Source: Methylophilus sp.
GTDB taxonomy: Bacteria > Pseudomonadota > Gammaproteobacteria > Burkholderiales > Methylophilaceae
NCBI GenBank assembly: GCA_030696695.1
Contig: JAUYRP010000021.1
Coordinates: 248,001-312,000 of the forward strand
Length of the DNA: 64,000 nt
Reading direction: 5' to 3'
A program made the position numbers and the translations under genes. Under the pieces are notes generated by a model. It saw only the letters and a program-made list of their open reading frames with translations, did not search any database and had not been told where the DNA came from. Below are positions 1 to 8,758 of this stretch, piece by piece (position 1 is the first letter of the stretch; each line of letters starts with the position of its first letter).

Positions 1-1
1 A

Positions 2-559
2 TTTAGCCTGGTGAGTGCAGTAACAGATGTGGAAGATCTTTGGAGGCATCTCGCCACCAGCGCCTTGCCAGCTCTCATTGTGGTGGATTTTTGGTTGCCT
101 GGCGGCGCATCATTGACACTGTTGAGCGAACTAAAGGCAAAATGCCCACACACCTTACTACTGGTGATTAGCGCTGACGATAATGCTGCTGTGGAAGGCA
201 AAGTACAGGCTGCAGGAGTACAGGGGTTTCTTAACAAACAAGAAGCCCCTGAGGTTTTTGTGCATGCAATTAACACAATTATGAACGGGGACACCTGGTT
301 TAACAATGCAGAGCAGCGGCTTCTAAATGCTTATCAACCCAATGAGTTACCTGTGACCTCGCAAGAACTTGGTTTAACGGCAAGGCAAGGTCAAATTTTA
401 TCCATGGTGATGAATGGCTTGCCCAATAAGCGCATTGCAAAGGCATTAAACTTAACTGAACAAACTGTCAAAGAGCATGTTAGCGGCATTCTAAATAGGT
501 TAGGTGTCAATAATCGTGTAGAGGCGATGACTAAGCTTCGTGGTAAAAGGCTTGAGTAG
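2..559 (+). CDS. LuxR/NarL-family response regulator, 5' end cut off by window
   Basis: DNA-binding response regulator. The visible part holds most of a receiver domain, with the probable phospho-acceptor Asp in the hydrophobic run VVDFWLPGG, and a C-terminal LuxR helix-turn-helix (LTARQGQIL, then NKRIAKALNLTEQTVKEHVS). A GTG at position 11 could be read as a start, but the frame stays open to the left edge and the receiver would then lack its first beta strand and acidic pocket. The true start therefore lies outside the window. The stop codon abuts the ATG of the next gene, a hybrid histidine kinase, so the two are almost certainly a co-transcribed two-component pair. The signal is unknown. 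The family assignment is secure; targets cannot be told. Confidence 0.9.
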   Translation, partial: FSLVSAVTDVEDLWRHLATSALPALIVVDFWLPGGASLTLLSELKAKCPHTLLLVISADDNAAVEGKVQAAGVQGFLNKQEAPEVFVHAINTIMNGDTWFNNAEQRLLNAYQPNELPVTSQELGLTARQGQILSMVMNGLPNKRIAKALNLTEQTVKEHVSGILNRLGVNNRVEAMTKLRGKRLE

Positions 560-2398
560 ATGATATTAACGAGTCTTTTTAATCCTAAAGAGCAGCAGGA
601 AGTTACTGTAACGCTTAACGACATAAGCTTAGAAGGTCGAGCACGTTTGCTTGACATGGCGTACACAAGATTACGTTATGGCTTTACTACCATGCCAATC
701 ATTAGTGGGATTTTTGCTTGGTACTATCATCAAAATAACGCAAATTATTACGTGATCGTATGGTCTCTTTGCTATTGTTGTGCCGCTGTATTTTCATATG
801 TTCTTTACAAAATTTATCTGAAAAACCAAAAATCCTTATCTGCAGCAGATATGCTAAGAGTTTGGCTTCCTCGTATACACAGCATTGTGATTGTGCATAG
901 CATAGGGCTAATGCTGTTATTACCTATGGTAAGTAGCACGGCTACTCTCGAGTTCAAGTATTTATTTATACTCACATTAACAGCAGTTATGGCTAGCAAT
1001 GCTACACATCAATCGCCCATGCTAAGCGTTTTTAATAGGCTACTCATATTTGGTTGGCATGGCACGGTTTTACTGATGCCTTGGACATTTTATGATCATT
1101 GGCAATTCATCATGCCTCTATCCGCCATCTACAGTGTCGCCATGTATCGCCATGCGCTGGTGACACATCGTTTTTTTGTAAGGATGATTTGGCTAGAAGA
1201 AGAAGGCGCGCGTTTAGCAGCAAGCTATAAATCCGCTAAAGAAAGTGCTGAGACTGCACTTCAAGCTAAAAACCAGTTTCTAACTACGGCCAGCCACGAT
1301 TTACGTCAGCCTGTGCATGCCATGGGGTTTTTAATAGAGTCCATTGTGAGGCGAAACCAAGATACGTCGATTGAACCAGCGCTTAGAGATTTAAAGCAGA
1401 GTGTACGCTCGGTAACGCAAATGTTTAACGCATTACTTGATTTATCTAAAATAGAACTCGGGCAGGTTAAACTAAGTGCAGGCAATGTTTATTTGGATGG
1501 TCTTATTCAAGAAATCGCCACACTCTTTAATGAAGAAGCACATGCTAAAAACCTAGACATTCGTACTCGCCACAGCAGGAGCAATGCAATGGTGAATGTA
1601 GACGGTACGTTGCTACACCAATCTGTCATGAATTTAATGCACAATGCTTTGCGCTATACCAAACAAGGCGGTGTATTAATAGCCGTTCGCAGGCGTGGTG
1701 GCGATTGGCAGATTGACGTGTGGGATACAGGCGTCGGTGTCGCTTCAGAAGACAGCAGCCATATTTTTTCACCGTTTTATCGTAATGAGCATGCATGGCG
1801 AATCGATAGTGCTGGCCATGGCTTGGGCTTGGCGGTAGTGGCTCGCTGTTGTGAAATGATGGGCTGCCAATACGGGTTTAGGTCACGGTTAAATCGGGGC
1901 TCACATTTTTGGTTGCGCTTACCAGCGTTGACAGGCCGTTTGCAATCGCTACGGATCGTAAGTGAAACTAAGTCCCACGCCTTGAAATCAGACTATGCAC
2001 AACTATCGGGTACATGCTTAATTATCGATGATGACCCACAGGTAATCAGCGCTTGGGAATCGCTGCTTAACACTTGGGGTGTTGATGTGCGATGTGTTGA
2101 ATCTGGCAAACAGGCTTTAGAGATTTTAGATGCAGGCTTTGCTCCTAATGCAATTTTGTGTGATCAGCGCCTGCGTGCTGGAGAAAGCGGGTTTGACGTG
2201 TTACGCAACTTACTAGAACGTTGCCCAGAAGCCAGTGGCGCGATGGTGAGTGGGGAGTTCAACTCCTCTGAATTGATAGAGGCAGAAAATGATGGTTACC
2301 TTGTGTTACACAAACCACTAGAGCCCGAGGTGCTCTTTACGTTTCTTTCACGCTGGCTAGCAAAATCAGCAAATAGTCACAACACCTCCGCATTGTAG
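560..2398 (+). CDS. Membrane hybrid sensor histidine kinase with C-terminal receiver
   Basis: Predicted inner-membrane sensor kinase of 612 residues. Residues about 40-200 hold several hydrophobic segments forming a membrane input region without a large periplasmic loop. A short coiled coil leads to the dimerisation/phospho-acceptor helix, with His246 in SHDLRQP. The HATPase domain has Asn362 (N box), DTGVG at 389-393 and a GHGLGLA glycine-rich lid near 420. A receiver domain follows from about 485, with the Asp pair at 490-491, acceptor Asp535 and Lys585. The ATG follows the stop of the LuxR-type regulator with no gap, so translation is probably coupled. The fused receiver suggests a phosphorelay or feedback step before the separate LuxR regulator. 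The input signal is unknown. Confidence 0.92.
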   Translation: MILTSLFNPKEQQEVTVTLNDISLEGRARLLDMAYTRLRYGFTTMPIISGIFAWYYHQNNANYYVIVWSLCYCCAAVFSYVLYKIYLKNQKSLSAADMLRVWLPRIHSIVIVHSIGLMLLLPMVSSTATLEFKYLFILTLTAVMASNATHQSPMLSVFNRLLIFGWHGTVLLMPWTFYDHWQFIMPLSAIYSVAMYRHALVTHRFFVRMIWLEEEGARLAASYKSAKESAETALQAKNQFLTTASHDLRQPVHAMGFLIESIVRRNQDTSIEPALRDLKQSVRSVTQMFNALLDLSKIELGQVKLSAGNVYLDGLIQEIATLFNEEAHAKNLDIRTRHSRSNAMVNVDGTLLHQSVMNLMHNALRYTKQGGVLIAVRRRGGDWQIDVWDTGVGVASEDSSHIFSPFYRNEHAWRIDSAGHGLGLAVVARCCEMMGCQYGFRSRLNRGSHFWLRLPALTGRLQSLRIVSETKSHALKSDYAQLSGTCLIIDDDPQVISAWESLLNTWGVDVRCVESGKQALEILDAGFAPNAILCDQRLRAGESGFDVLRNLLERCPEASGAMVSGEFNSSELIEAENDGYLVLHKPLEPEVLFTFLSRWLAKSANSHNTSAL

Positions 2399-2470
2399 CG
2401 AAAATAATCGTAGATTTGATTCTCTAACAAGCAAAGCAAGCCCAAGCCAAGATGTTTCTGTCTGGCCATT

Positions 2471-4675
2471 CTAACTCGGCAGAACTGCCAAATTAGCTCG
2501 CGCTGTATGCAGTTTTTTGTAGCTGTCGATGAGTCGGTGGTGCCTTTCTAACCCTTCCAGTTGCATACTTGTGGGCGTCAAGCCAAAGAAGCGCACGCTG
2601 CCTTCAACTGAGCCAATCACGGCGTTCATTCTGGCATCGCCAAACATGCGACGGAAGTTAACTTCGTAATCGGATAGCGACAACTCGTCGTCCAACACAA
2701 CCTCGAGCACCACATTCAATGCCTGATAGAATAATCCACGTTCTAGCGTGTTGTCGTTATATTGCAAAAATGCACCCACCAACTCATGCGCCTCCTCTAA
2801 TTGCTGTAGAGCGAGATGAATAAGCAGTTTCAACTCCAGCACGGTGAGCTGACCCCATTCGGTATTTTCATCAAACTCAATGCCAATCAAGGTAGCGATA
2901 TCGCCATAATCGTCCAGCTCGTTACTCTCCAAACGCTCAAGTAGCGCTTCTAGACTGGCGTCATCCAGCTGATGCAGGTTCAGGATATCTTCGCGGAACA
3001 ACAGCGCTTTGTTGGTGTTATCCCACACCAAATCTTCTATCGGATAAATTTCTGAATAGCCCGGCACCAATATCCGACAAGCAGTGGCACCTAACTGGTC
3101 ATACACCGCTACATAAGCTTCTTTACCCATGTCCGCCAATATCCCAAACAAGGTCGCCGCCTCTTCGGCATTCGCATTTTCACCCTGAGCAGAGAAGTCC
3201 CACTCCACAAATGCGTAATCGGATTTTGCGCTGAAAAAACGCCACGACACAATGCCGCTGGAATCTATAAAGTGTTCGACAAAGTTATTCGGCTCGGTCA
3301 CCGCTTCACTGGCAAAAGTGGGTTGTGGTAAATCATTCAGGCCTTCAAAGCTACGGCCTTGTAGCAGCTCGGTCAGGCTGCGTTCAAGCGCGACTTCCAG
3401 TGTGGGATGCGCGCCGAACGAGGCAAACACACCGCCAGTGCGCGGGTTCATCAAGGTCACGCACATCACTGGGTATTGCCCACCCAGCGAAGCATCTTTT
3501 ACCAGAACAGGAAAGCCCTGCTCTTCTAGCCCCTGAATGCCAGCCACAATGCTAGGATATTTCGCCAGTACTTCATGCGGCACATCAGGCAATGCAATTT
3601 CGCCTTCGATGATTTCGCGCTTGACCGCCCGCTCGAAAATTTCTGATAAACATTGCACCTGTGCTTCGGCAAGCGTGTTGCCCGCGCTCATGCCATTGCT
3701 GACGTACAAATTTTCAATCAGGTTAGACGGGAAATACACGACGTCGCCATCTGACTGCCGCACAAACGGCAATGAACATATCCCGCGCTCAGCATTGCCG
3801 GAATTGGTGTCTATCAGATGTGACCCACGCAACTCGCCATCCGGGTTGTAAATTTCCAGTGTATATTCATCGAGTATCCCTTTCGGCAGTGCATCTTTGC
3901 GGCCAGGTTTGAACCAGCGCTCGTTCGGATAATGCACAAACTCAGCATTGGCAATGTCTTCGCCCCAGTAAGACCCCGCATAGAAATGGTTGTTACTCAG
4001 CCGCTCGATATACTCCCCCAGCGCTGATGCCAGCGCGCTTTCTTTGGTCGCGCCCTTGCCATTGGTAAAGCACATGGGCGAATGCGCATCGCGGATATGC
4101 AACGACCACACATTAGGAATGATATTGCGCCATGACGCGATTTCAATCTTGATGCCCAAGTTTGCCAGTAGCCCCGACATATTGGCGATGGTTTGTTCTA
4201 AAGGTAAGTCCTTGCCAGTAATGTAGGTGCGCGACTCGGCAGATGGATTCACCATCAACAAAGCTTGCGCATCTTCGTCCAAGTTAGCGACTTCTTCAAT
4301 CACAAACTCGGGTCCTGCTTGCACCACTTTTTTCACCGTACAGCGATCAATGGAGCGCAAAATGCCCTGACGATCTTTGTCGGAGATATCGGCTGGCAAT
4401 TCAACCTGAATCTTGAACATCTGCTTGTAGCGATTTTCTGGGTCCACCACATTGTTGTGCGATAGGTGGATATTGTCAGTGGGAATATTGCGCGTGCTGC
4501 AGTACAACTTTACAAAATAAGCCGCACATAGCGCCGATGAAGCCAGAAAATAATCGAAAGGACCAGGCGCCGAGCCATCGCCTTTGTAGCGAATAGGCTG
4601 GTCGGCAATCACCGTGAAGTCATCAAATTTGGCCTCAAGGCGAAGCTTATCGAGAAAGTTGACTTTGATTTCCAT
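2471..4675 (-). CDS. OsmC-YcaO fusion protein
   Basis: A 734-residue two-domain protein. Residues 1 to about 135 form an OsmC-like domain with the two expected reactive cysteines (Cys50 in SSALCAAYF, Cys112 in DRCTVKK), the pair that reduces hydroperoxides in Ohr/OsmC proteins. Residues about 160-560 form a YcaO domain with the ATP-site glutamate motif (GEYIERL, Glu221/Glu224). YcaO enzymes activate amide backbones with ATP; E. coli YcaO is linked to beta-methylthiolation of ribosomal protein S12. An alpha-helical C-terminal extension follows. No TfuA partner, RiPP precursor or RimO gene lies nearby, so a peptide-modifying role is not supported by context. It ends tail-to-tail with the hybrid kinase. 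The fusion type is known; substrate unknown. Confidence 0.9.
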   Translation of the reverse strand: MEIKVNFLDKLRLEAKFDDFTVIADQPIRYKGDGSAPGPFDYFLASSALCAAYFVKLYCSTRNIPTDNIHLSHNNVVDPENRYKQMFKIQVELPADISDKDRQGILRSIDRCTVKKVVQAGPEFVIEEVANLDEDAQALLMVNPSAESRTYITGKDLPLEQTIANMSGLLANLGIKIEIASWRNIIPNVWSLHIRDAHSPMCFTNGKGATKESALASALGEYIERLSNNHFYAGSYWGEDIANAEFVHYPNERWFKPGRKDALPKGILDEYTLEIYNPDGELRGSHLIDTNSGNAERGICSLPFVRQSDGDVVYFPSNLIENLYVSNGMSAGNTLAEAQVQCLSEIFERAVKREIIEGEIALPDVPHEVLAKYPSIVAGIQGLEEQGFPVLVKDASLGGQYPVMCVTLMNPRTGGVFASFGAHPTLEVALERSLTELLQGRSFEGLNDLPQPTFASEAVTEPNNFVEHFIDSSGIVSWRFFSAKSDYAFVEWDFSAQGENANAEEAATLFGILADMGKEAYVAVYDQLGATACRILVPGYSEIYPIEDLVWDNTNKALLFREDILNLHQLDDASLEALLERLESNELDDYGDIATLIGIEFDENTEWGQLTVLELKLLIHLALQQLEEAHELVGAFLQYNDNTLERGLFYQALNVVLEVVLDDELSLSDYEVNFRRMFGDARMNAVIGSVEGSVRFFGLTPTSMQLEGLERHHRLIDSYKKLHTARANLAVLPS

Positions 4676-5338
4676 GGGGATAATTCCAAGAATTCTGCAA
4701 AAATGCTGAGGCGGCTATTATCCCTCACATCACCGATATCGTGTAATACATCAACGCTTTGTATTGATGTTGGCTTATCAACATAACTGCTCAGAGAGAT
4801 TCTGTGCTGGAGAAACGCTCTATATGCTGCTTTGGTGCCAGCACTATTAAAATCTTGATTGATCTGAATCTGTGGCATATCTAAATCTAGAGTAAGCGTT
4901 TTATCGCTAGACATATAGTAAGTAGCGCCTGCGCTTCAATAATCTACATGATAGGGCTCAATCCTTGCGTGAATCAGACGATTAGACTCTACCAAAGTGA
5001 ATGCGACCTTGGTTGGAAGTAGCTAGCGTTTCTCCAATGATAAATTCAGTGGGCTGATCCATATTTAACGCCTGCTTAAAATGTTTATTTGGCAGGCAAT
5101 TGCTTGAGTTGATGATGCCTGACTAGCTGCTGCATGAGTGTTTTAAGCCCTTCGTGTTCTGACTTAGTGAAATGACCAAAGAAATACGCATCATTTTTAC
5201 CGGCTATTCTCGATAGAATATGAACCGCTCACTATTATTCCTCTGTGTACGCCAGTGCACAGAACATTCCCCAGTAGTCTGAGATACTCGCTGCAATATC
5301 TAGGTGCTAGGTACCGCGATTCACACGAGGAGAAATAT
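4676..5338. other. Long intergenic region with gene debris
   Basis: This 663-base stretch separates the OsmC-YcaO gene from the divergent lipoprotein operon. No convincing complete gene is visible. On the minus strand, 5085-5228 reads as a MarR-like C-terminus (separate entry). Next to it lies a 26-codon minus-strand frame starting near 5063 that I cannot identify, and a 101-codon frame overlapping the OsmC-YcaO start that lacks a clear ribosome binding site. Promoters for both flanking genes must lie here, but I could not fix them. Confidence 0.5.
5085..5228 (-). pseudogene. Remnant of a MarR-like regulator C-terminus
   Basis: A 47-codon minus-strand frame with no start codon, preceded by in-frame stops. 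It encodes a helical tail with the segments DAYFFGHFTKSEHEGLKTLM and QQLVRHHQLKQLP. The pattern (small loop, acidic helix of the LxxLMxxL type, short basic tail ending in LP) resembles the C-terminal dimerisation helix of MarR-family regulators. The intact MarR gene at 38145 also ends in a comparable helix and an LxxLP tail. The DNA-binding part is missing. I read it as the leftover of a deleted gene; the alternative is chance coding in a spacer. Short length keeps certainty low. Confidence 0.4.
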
Positions 5339-5779
5339 ATGGCTCAGACAATACATCTACCAAAGGCAATACAAAATCACAGTTTGGCTTTGCGATTACC
5401 TAGTGTAATCACAGGCAAACTTATCGGCACCGCAATGGTGAGTTTGCTTTTACTTGGCGGATGCGCCTCTAAGCCAGTGCCGCCGACAGCAGAGCTACAA
5501 GCGGCAGAGCAGGCAATTACAAGTGCTGAACGAGCACGGGTCGCTGATTATGCCTCGGTAGAATTGAGTGAGGCGCGAGACAAACTATCGGCAGCGCGTA
5601 GCGCAGTACAAGAGGAAAAAATGGTTAAAGCCCAACGCCTTGCGCAACAGTCGCGCGTCGACGCTGAATTAGCTTCTGCCAAAGCCGAAGTAGCTAAAGC
5701 ACGCGTGGTCAATGAGCAGATGCAAAAAGGGACGGACACACTGAAGCAAGAAATGCAGCGTACGACAGGAGATCAATAA
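5339..5779 (+). CDS. DUF4398 lipoprotein
   Basis: Small predicted outer-membrane lipoprotein of 146 residues. The start is placed at the ATG at 5339 because a strong ribosome binding site, GAGGAGA, lies about six bases upstream; a longer frame beginning at 5255 has none. A long N-region precedes a hydrophobic segment and the lipobox LLGGC (Cys42). The mature part is an Ala/Glu/Arg-rich helix matching DUF4398, which usually sits directly before an OmpA-family gene. That is the case here, with a TAATG overlap, so the two proteins probably act together at the cell envelope. Exact function is not established for the family. Confidence 0.85.
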   Translation: MAQTIHLPKAIQNHSLALRLPSVITGKLIGTAMVSLLLLGGCASKPVPPTAELQAAEQAITSAERARVADYASVELSEARDKLSAARSAVQEEKMVKAQRLAQQSRVDAELASAKAEVAKARVVNEQMQKGTDTLKQEMQRTTGDQ

Positions 5780-6708
5780 TGAAAACGCCAATTTGTACTA
5801 CCAGAACACTCATCGCCACTGCAGTTGCCTCTGTCATGCTGATAGCGTGCTCATCTACACCAATCCAGCCAGCACAAGTCAGCAATGCGCGAATGAAGCT
5901 AACACAACTGCAATCTGACCCGCAGCTTTCAAAGCAAGCGCCTGTAGCGATTAAAGAAGCAGAAGTAGCGGTACGTGCTGCTGAGATTCCTCAGGGCGAC
6001 CCAGAGAAGGATGCACACCTGATGTATATCGCAGAGCGCAAAGTGGACACCGCGCAAGCACTGGCGGAAAGTCGTTTGTTAGTGGAACAGCGCGCAATCT
6101 TAAGTCAGCAACGCGAGAGTGCACGCCTTGATTCGCGCACACAAGAAGTGGACATTCAACGTAACAAGGCAGAGTCCGCACGTATGGACACGTTGGTCGC
6201 ACAACAGGAAGCCGACAATGCGAGAAGAAAGGCAGAATCGGATCGCATGAATGTATTGGCTGCGCAACAAGCGACCGCTGCGGCCCAGCAGAAAACGGCT
6301 GACTTACAGCGCCAAATTGAAGAGCTCAATGCCAAACCCACCGAGCGTGGTTTGGTAGTGACTCTAGGCGACGTATTGTTTGATACAGACAAGTCTGCGC
6401 TCAAGAGCGGTGCAGCTACAAACCTTGCCAAACTAGCGACCTTTCTCAACCAGTATCAGGATCGCTCCGTCATTATCGAAGGTCATACCGATAGCGTCGG
6501 GAACGACGATTACAATCTGGGCTTGTCGCAGCGTCGTGCAGATGCAGTCAAAATGTGGCTGATGAATCAGGGTATAAATTCTGGTCGCTTGGTCACAACT
6601 GGTAAAGGTGAAACTACGCCAGTTGCAGGCAACGACAACGCATCTGGGCGCCAGCTAAACCGACGTGTTGAAGTCATCATCGAAAATCCTAGTACCACGC
6701 CAGATTAA
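5779..6708 (+). CDS. OmpA-family peptidoglycan-binding lipoprotein
   Basis: Predicted lipoprotein of 309 residues with lipobox LIAC (Cys24), a long Ala/Gln/Arg-rich coiled coil at about 90-185 and a C-terminal OmpA-like domain at about 190-305. The OmpA domain carries the peptidoglycan-binding signature (GHTDSVG, then NLGLSQRRADAVKMWL), so the protein likely tethers the outer membrane to the cell wall. No beta-barrel is present. Its ATG overlaps the stop of the DUF4398 gene, giving translational coupling. The operon ends in a strong hairpin terminator shared with the convergent exbD gene. It is a Pal-like or YiaD-like protein rather than true OmpA. Confidence 0.92.
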   Translation: MKTPICTTRTLIATAVASVMLIACSSTPIQPAQVSNARMKLTQLQSDPQLSKQAPVAIKEAEVAVRAAEIPQGDPEKDAHLMYIAERKVDTAQALAESRLLVEQRAILSQQRESARLDSRTQEVDIQRNKAESARMDTLVAQQEADNARRKAESDRMNVLAAQQATAAAQQKTADLQRQIEELNAKPTERGLVVTLGDVLFDTDKSALKSGAATNLAKLATFLNQYQDRSVIIEGHTDSVGNDDYNLGLSQRRADAVKMWLMNQGINSGRLVTTGKGETTPVAGNDNASGRQLNRRVEVIIENPSTTPD

Positions 6709-6754
6709 CATCACAGGCTAGGTAGTCGCGTGACAAGTCGCCGAACGAAACAAG

Positions 6755-6775
6755 GCGCACCCGTAAAGGGTGCGC
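6755..6775. terminator. Hairpin terminator between ompA-like gene and exbD
   Basis: A perfect 8-bp GC-rich stem (GCGCACCC/GGGTGCGC) with a GTAAA loop sits between two convergent genes, ending one base before the exbD stop codon. T-runs on either side are short, but the position and stem strength support a bidirectional terminator. Confidence 0.75.
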
Positions 6776-7204
6776 TTAATTCTGATTAGGCAAAGTGACA
6801 AAGCTCAACTTATGTATACCTGAGTTCTGGATTTCTGAAATGACTTCTGCAATCAATTGATAACGTGTCTGTGCATCTGCTCTTAAGTGCATTTCAGACG
6901 ATGTAGAGTTGATTTTTGTTAATTTGAGTTGTTGAACGAATGCGGGCTTAGATAATAACTTATCATTCCAATATATATTGCCAGCTTCATCTAAAGAGAG
7001 TGAAACAACCTCTGGCTTTTCTAATAATGGCTGGTTACTTGCCTGCGGGAGATTGATGCTGACTGCATGCTGCAAAAGTGGTGCTGTAATAATAAAAATG
7101 ACTAAGAGCACCAACATCACATCTACCAAAGGTGTCGTATTAATTTCGGACATAGGCTGACGTTGATTTGATTGCATATGAGACGATGAGCTTAGAATAC
7201 CCAT
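6776..7204 (-). CDS. exbD: ExbD, TonB-system energising protein
   Basis: Inner-membrane protein of 142 residues with one N-terminal transmembrane helix (about 26-45) and a periplasmic domain. The conserved proton-carrying Asp28 lies at the start of the helix (PLVDVMLVLLVIF), preceded by the family signature SEINTTPL. With ExbB it harvests proton motive force for TonB. It is the last gene of the fecI-to-exbD operon and overlaps the end of exbB by 13 bases. The cluster has its own complete TonB-ExbB-ExbD set, so it need not rely on a housekeeping one. Confidence 0.93.
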   Translation of the reverse strand: MGILSSSSHMQSNQRQPMSEINTTPLVDVMLVLLVIFIITAPLLQHAVSINLPQASNQPLLEKPEVVSLSLDEAGNIYWNDKLLSKPAFVQQLKLTKINSTSSEMHLRADAQTRYQLIAEVISEIQNSGIHKLSFVTLPNQN

Positions 7205-7947
7205 ACTGGTTCCTGCATTTTAAAAGGTGTCGTAGTACTTAAGGCTACATGCGCTTCATTTCCAATAGGCTTACCCGTAGTCAACAAAATATGAAGTTGA
7301 CTGCTAAACACTTCCAACTTAACGTAGAGGGCGCGTTGCAACCTTAATATAAAGTTGTACGCAAGTACTGCTGGTATTGCCACAGCCAACCCAATCGCGG
7401 TCATAATTAATGCCTCACCCACGGGACCTGCAACTGCATCTAATGTGGCTTGTTGCTTTACGCTAATATTGATTAAGGCATGATAAATACCCCAAACCGT
7501 GCCGAATAATCCGACGAAAGGTGCAACACTCCCAATCGTCGCCAAAACAGTTAATCCCTTTTCCAATCCAAAGCTAGCGTTACTAAACGATTGGCGCATC
7601 GCGCGTAAAATAAATTCGTCATAGCTGCAATTCTGAGCAGGAAACTGGGATTCATGCGCTTGATAATGCCGTGCGGCTTTGATTGCTGCTGTGGTTAAAT
7701 CTGACATGGGATGATGGCTGCCCTTTGCTACCTTCAACCCATTATCTATGCTACCTGACTGCCAAAACAGCTTTTCGAACTGCTTAAATTGAGATCGTAA
7801 ACGGATAAGTTGGTAACACTTATGTAAGATGACATACCAAGTGATGAGGGACATGAAAAGCAATATCAAAGCGACTACTATTGAGATAACACCACCAGTG
7901 GTAATGAACGCAATACCATCTGTATAACTACTTACACTGTTTAACAT
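7192..7947 (-). CDS. exbB: ExbB, MotA/TolQ/ExbB proton channel protein
   Basis: A 251-residue membrane protein of the MotA/TolQ/ExbB family with a first transmembrane helix near 15-38, a cytoplasmic loop, and two helices near 140-205. The typical segment LATIGSVAPFVGLFGTVWGI precedes helix two, and AVAIPAVLAYNF lies in helix three. The start is placed at the ATG at 7947 because GTGGAG lies about six bases before it; a GTG four codons upstream overlaps tonB. It partners with ExbD to energise TonB. Order tonB-exbB-exbD with tight spacing indicates co-translation. Confidence 0.92.
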   Translation of the reverse strand: MLNSVSSYTDGIAFITTGGVISIVVALILLFMSLITWYVILHKCYQLIRLRSQFKQFEKLFWQSGSIDNGLKVAKGSHHPMSDLTTAAIKAARHYQAHESQFPAQNCSYDEFILRAMRQSFSNASFGLEKGLTVLATIGSVAPFVGLFGTVWGIYHALINISVKQQATLDAVAGPVGEALIMTAIGLAVAIPAVLAYNFILRLQRALYVKLEVFSSQLHILLTTGKPIGNEAHVALSTTTPFKMQEPVWVF

Positions 7948-7958
7948 ATCAAACTCCA

Positions 7959-8717
7959 CTATCTTTTCTCTAGATTAAATCTGATTGGCACAATCACATA
8001 AGCAGCAATCACTTCTTGGCCAATTTTTGCTGGAATAAATGTCCATTTCTGCACTGCGTTTAAAGCAGCAGTATCTAACGATTGCACACCTGCGCTTTCT
8101 GATATTTCAATTTGGTCTGGTTTACCATTGGCTGCAACCAACACTCTTAACATCACAACACCTTGTTGTTTCCTGCGTTTTGCATCTACAGGATAAACAG
8201 GCGGTGGGTTATTCAGATAAGACACACCAAATTTTGGTGGCTCATACATTGGGAGCTCTGTGGAGTCTGCCATTTCTTCACTACTATCGGCCACTTGCGA
8301 TGACTCTGAGACATCCTTGTCATCCTCAATCACTTCTTCAAACGCATTCACTGGTTCAGTTACGATCAACGGCTGTTCAGTGACTATTAATTTTTTTTCA
8401 ACGATTGGCTTTTTTTTTGGCTCAACTTTACGTTGTACTTTTTGCGGTTCGACCTGTGGAATATTAGGTATATTTTCTTCTGCTTTGATTAAGCTCACCT
8501 GAATAGGAATTTCAGGCTGAATCGAGTTAGATTGATTCGGGGCTTTTAACAACAAAGAGAATGCTGCTGCATGCAATAGCATGGTAAACAAAGCAACCAT
8601 CACCTTTACCCATCGGTGGCGCTGATTATTTATGCTCTCTGATGCACCAGAATAAAGTTGAGTGGCTGGGAATGATTGCCACGACAAATGTTCAAGTACA
8701 CGCTCTGTGACAATCAT
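7959..8717 (-). CDS. tonB: TonB energy-transducing protein
   Basis: TonB protein of about 252 residues. One hydrophobic anchor near residues 38-58 (VMVALFTMLLHAAAFSLLL) contains the usual His. A Pro/Lys/Glu-rich periplasmic spacer (PKKKPIVEKK, later an acidic Glu/Asp/Ser stretch) leads to the C-terminal TonB domain with PPPVYPVDAKRRKQQGVV and WTFIPA. The ATG at 8717 is preceded by AGGTGG; a GTG four codons earlier is the alternative start. It spans the periplasm and contacts the TonB box of receptors; the obvious client is the receptor two genes upstream. The acidic patch in the spacer is less usual than plain Pro-Lys repeats. Confidence 0.93.
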   Translation of the reverse strand: MIVTERVLEHLSWQSFPATQLYSGASESINNQRHRWVKVMVALFTMLLHAAAFSLLLKAPNQSNSIQPEIPIQVSLIKAEENIPNIPQVEPQKVQRKVEPKKKPIVEKKLIVTEQPLIVTEPVNAFEEVIEDDKDVSESSQVADSSEEMADSTELPMYEPPKFGVSYLNNPPPVYPVDAKRRKQQGVVMLRVLVAANGKPDQIEISESAGVQSLDTAALNAVQKWTFIPAKIGQEVIAAYVIVPIRFNLEKR

Positions 8718-8758
8718 TTGTTCATCCACCTGATACTCAAACTAATTTAGGTGGCAAC

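Noticed and set aside
3252-3851. Several plus-strand frames opposite the OsmC-YcaO gene
   Set aside because: Antisense shadows of a strongly coding gene with no binding sites.
2471-4675. RiPP (thiazole/oxazole) biosynthesis cluster because of YcaO
   Set aside because: No precursor peptide, dehydrogenase, E1-like partner or exporter nearby; the OsmC fusion belongs to a different YcaO group.
4609-4914. 101-codon minus-strand frame overlapping the OsmC-YcaO start
   Set aside because: Overlaps the well-supported OsmC domain start in another frame, has no clear ribosome binding site, and its composition does not resemble a known protein.
5255-5338. N-terminal extension of the DUF4398 lipoprotein
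   Set aside because: A strong Shine-Dalgarno sequence precedes the ATG at 5339, and the extension would bury the lipoprotein signal.
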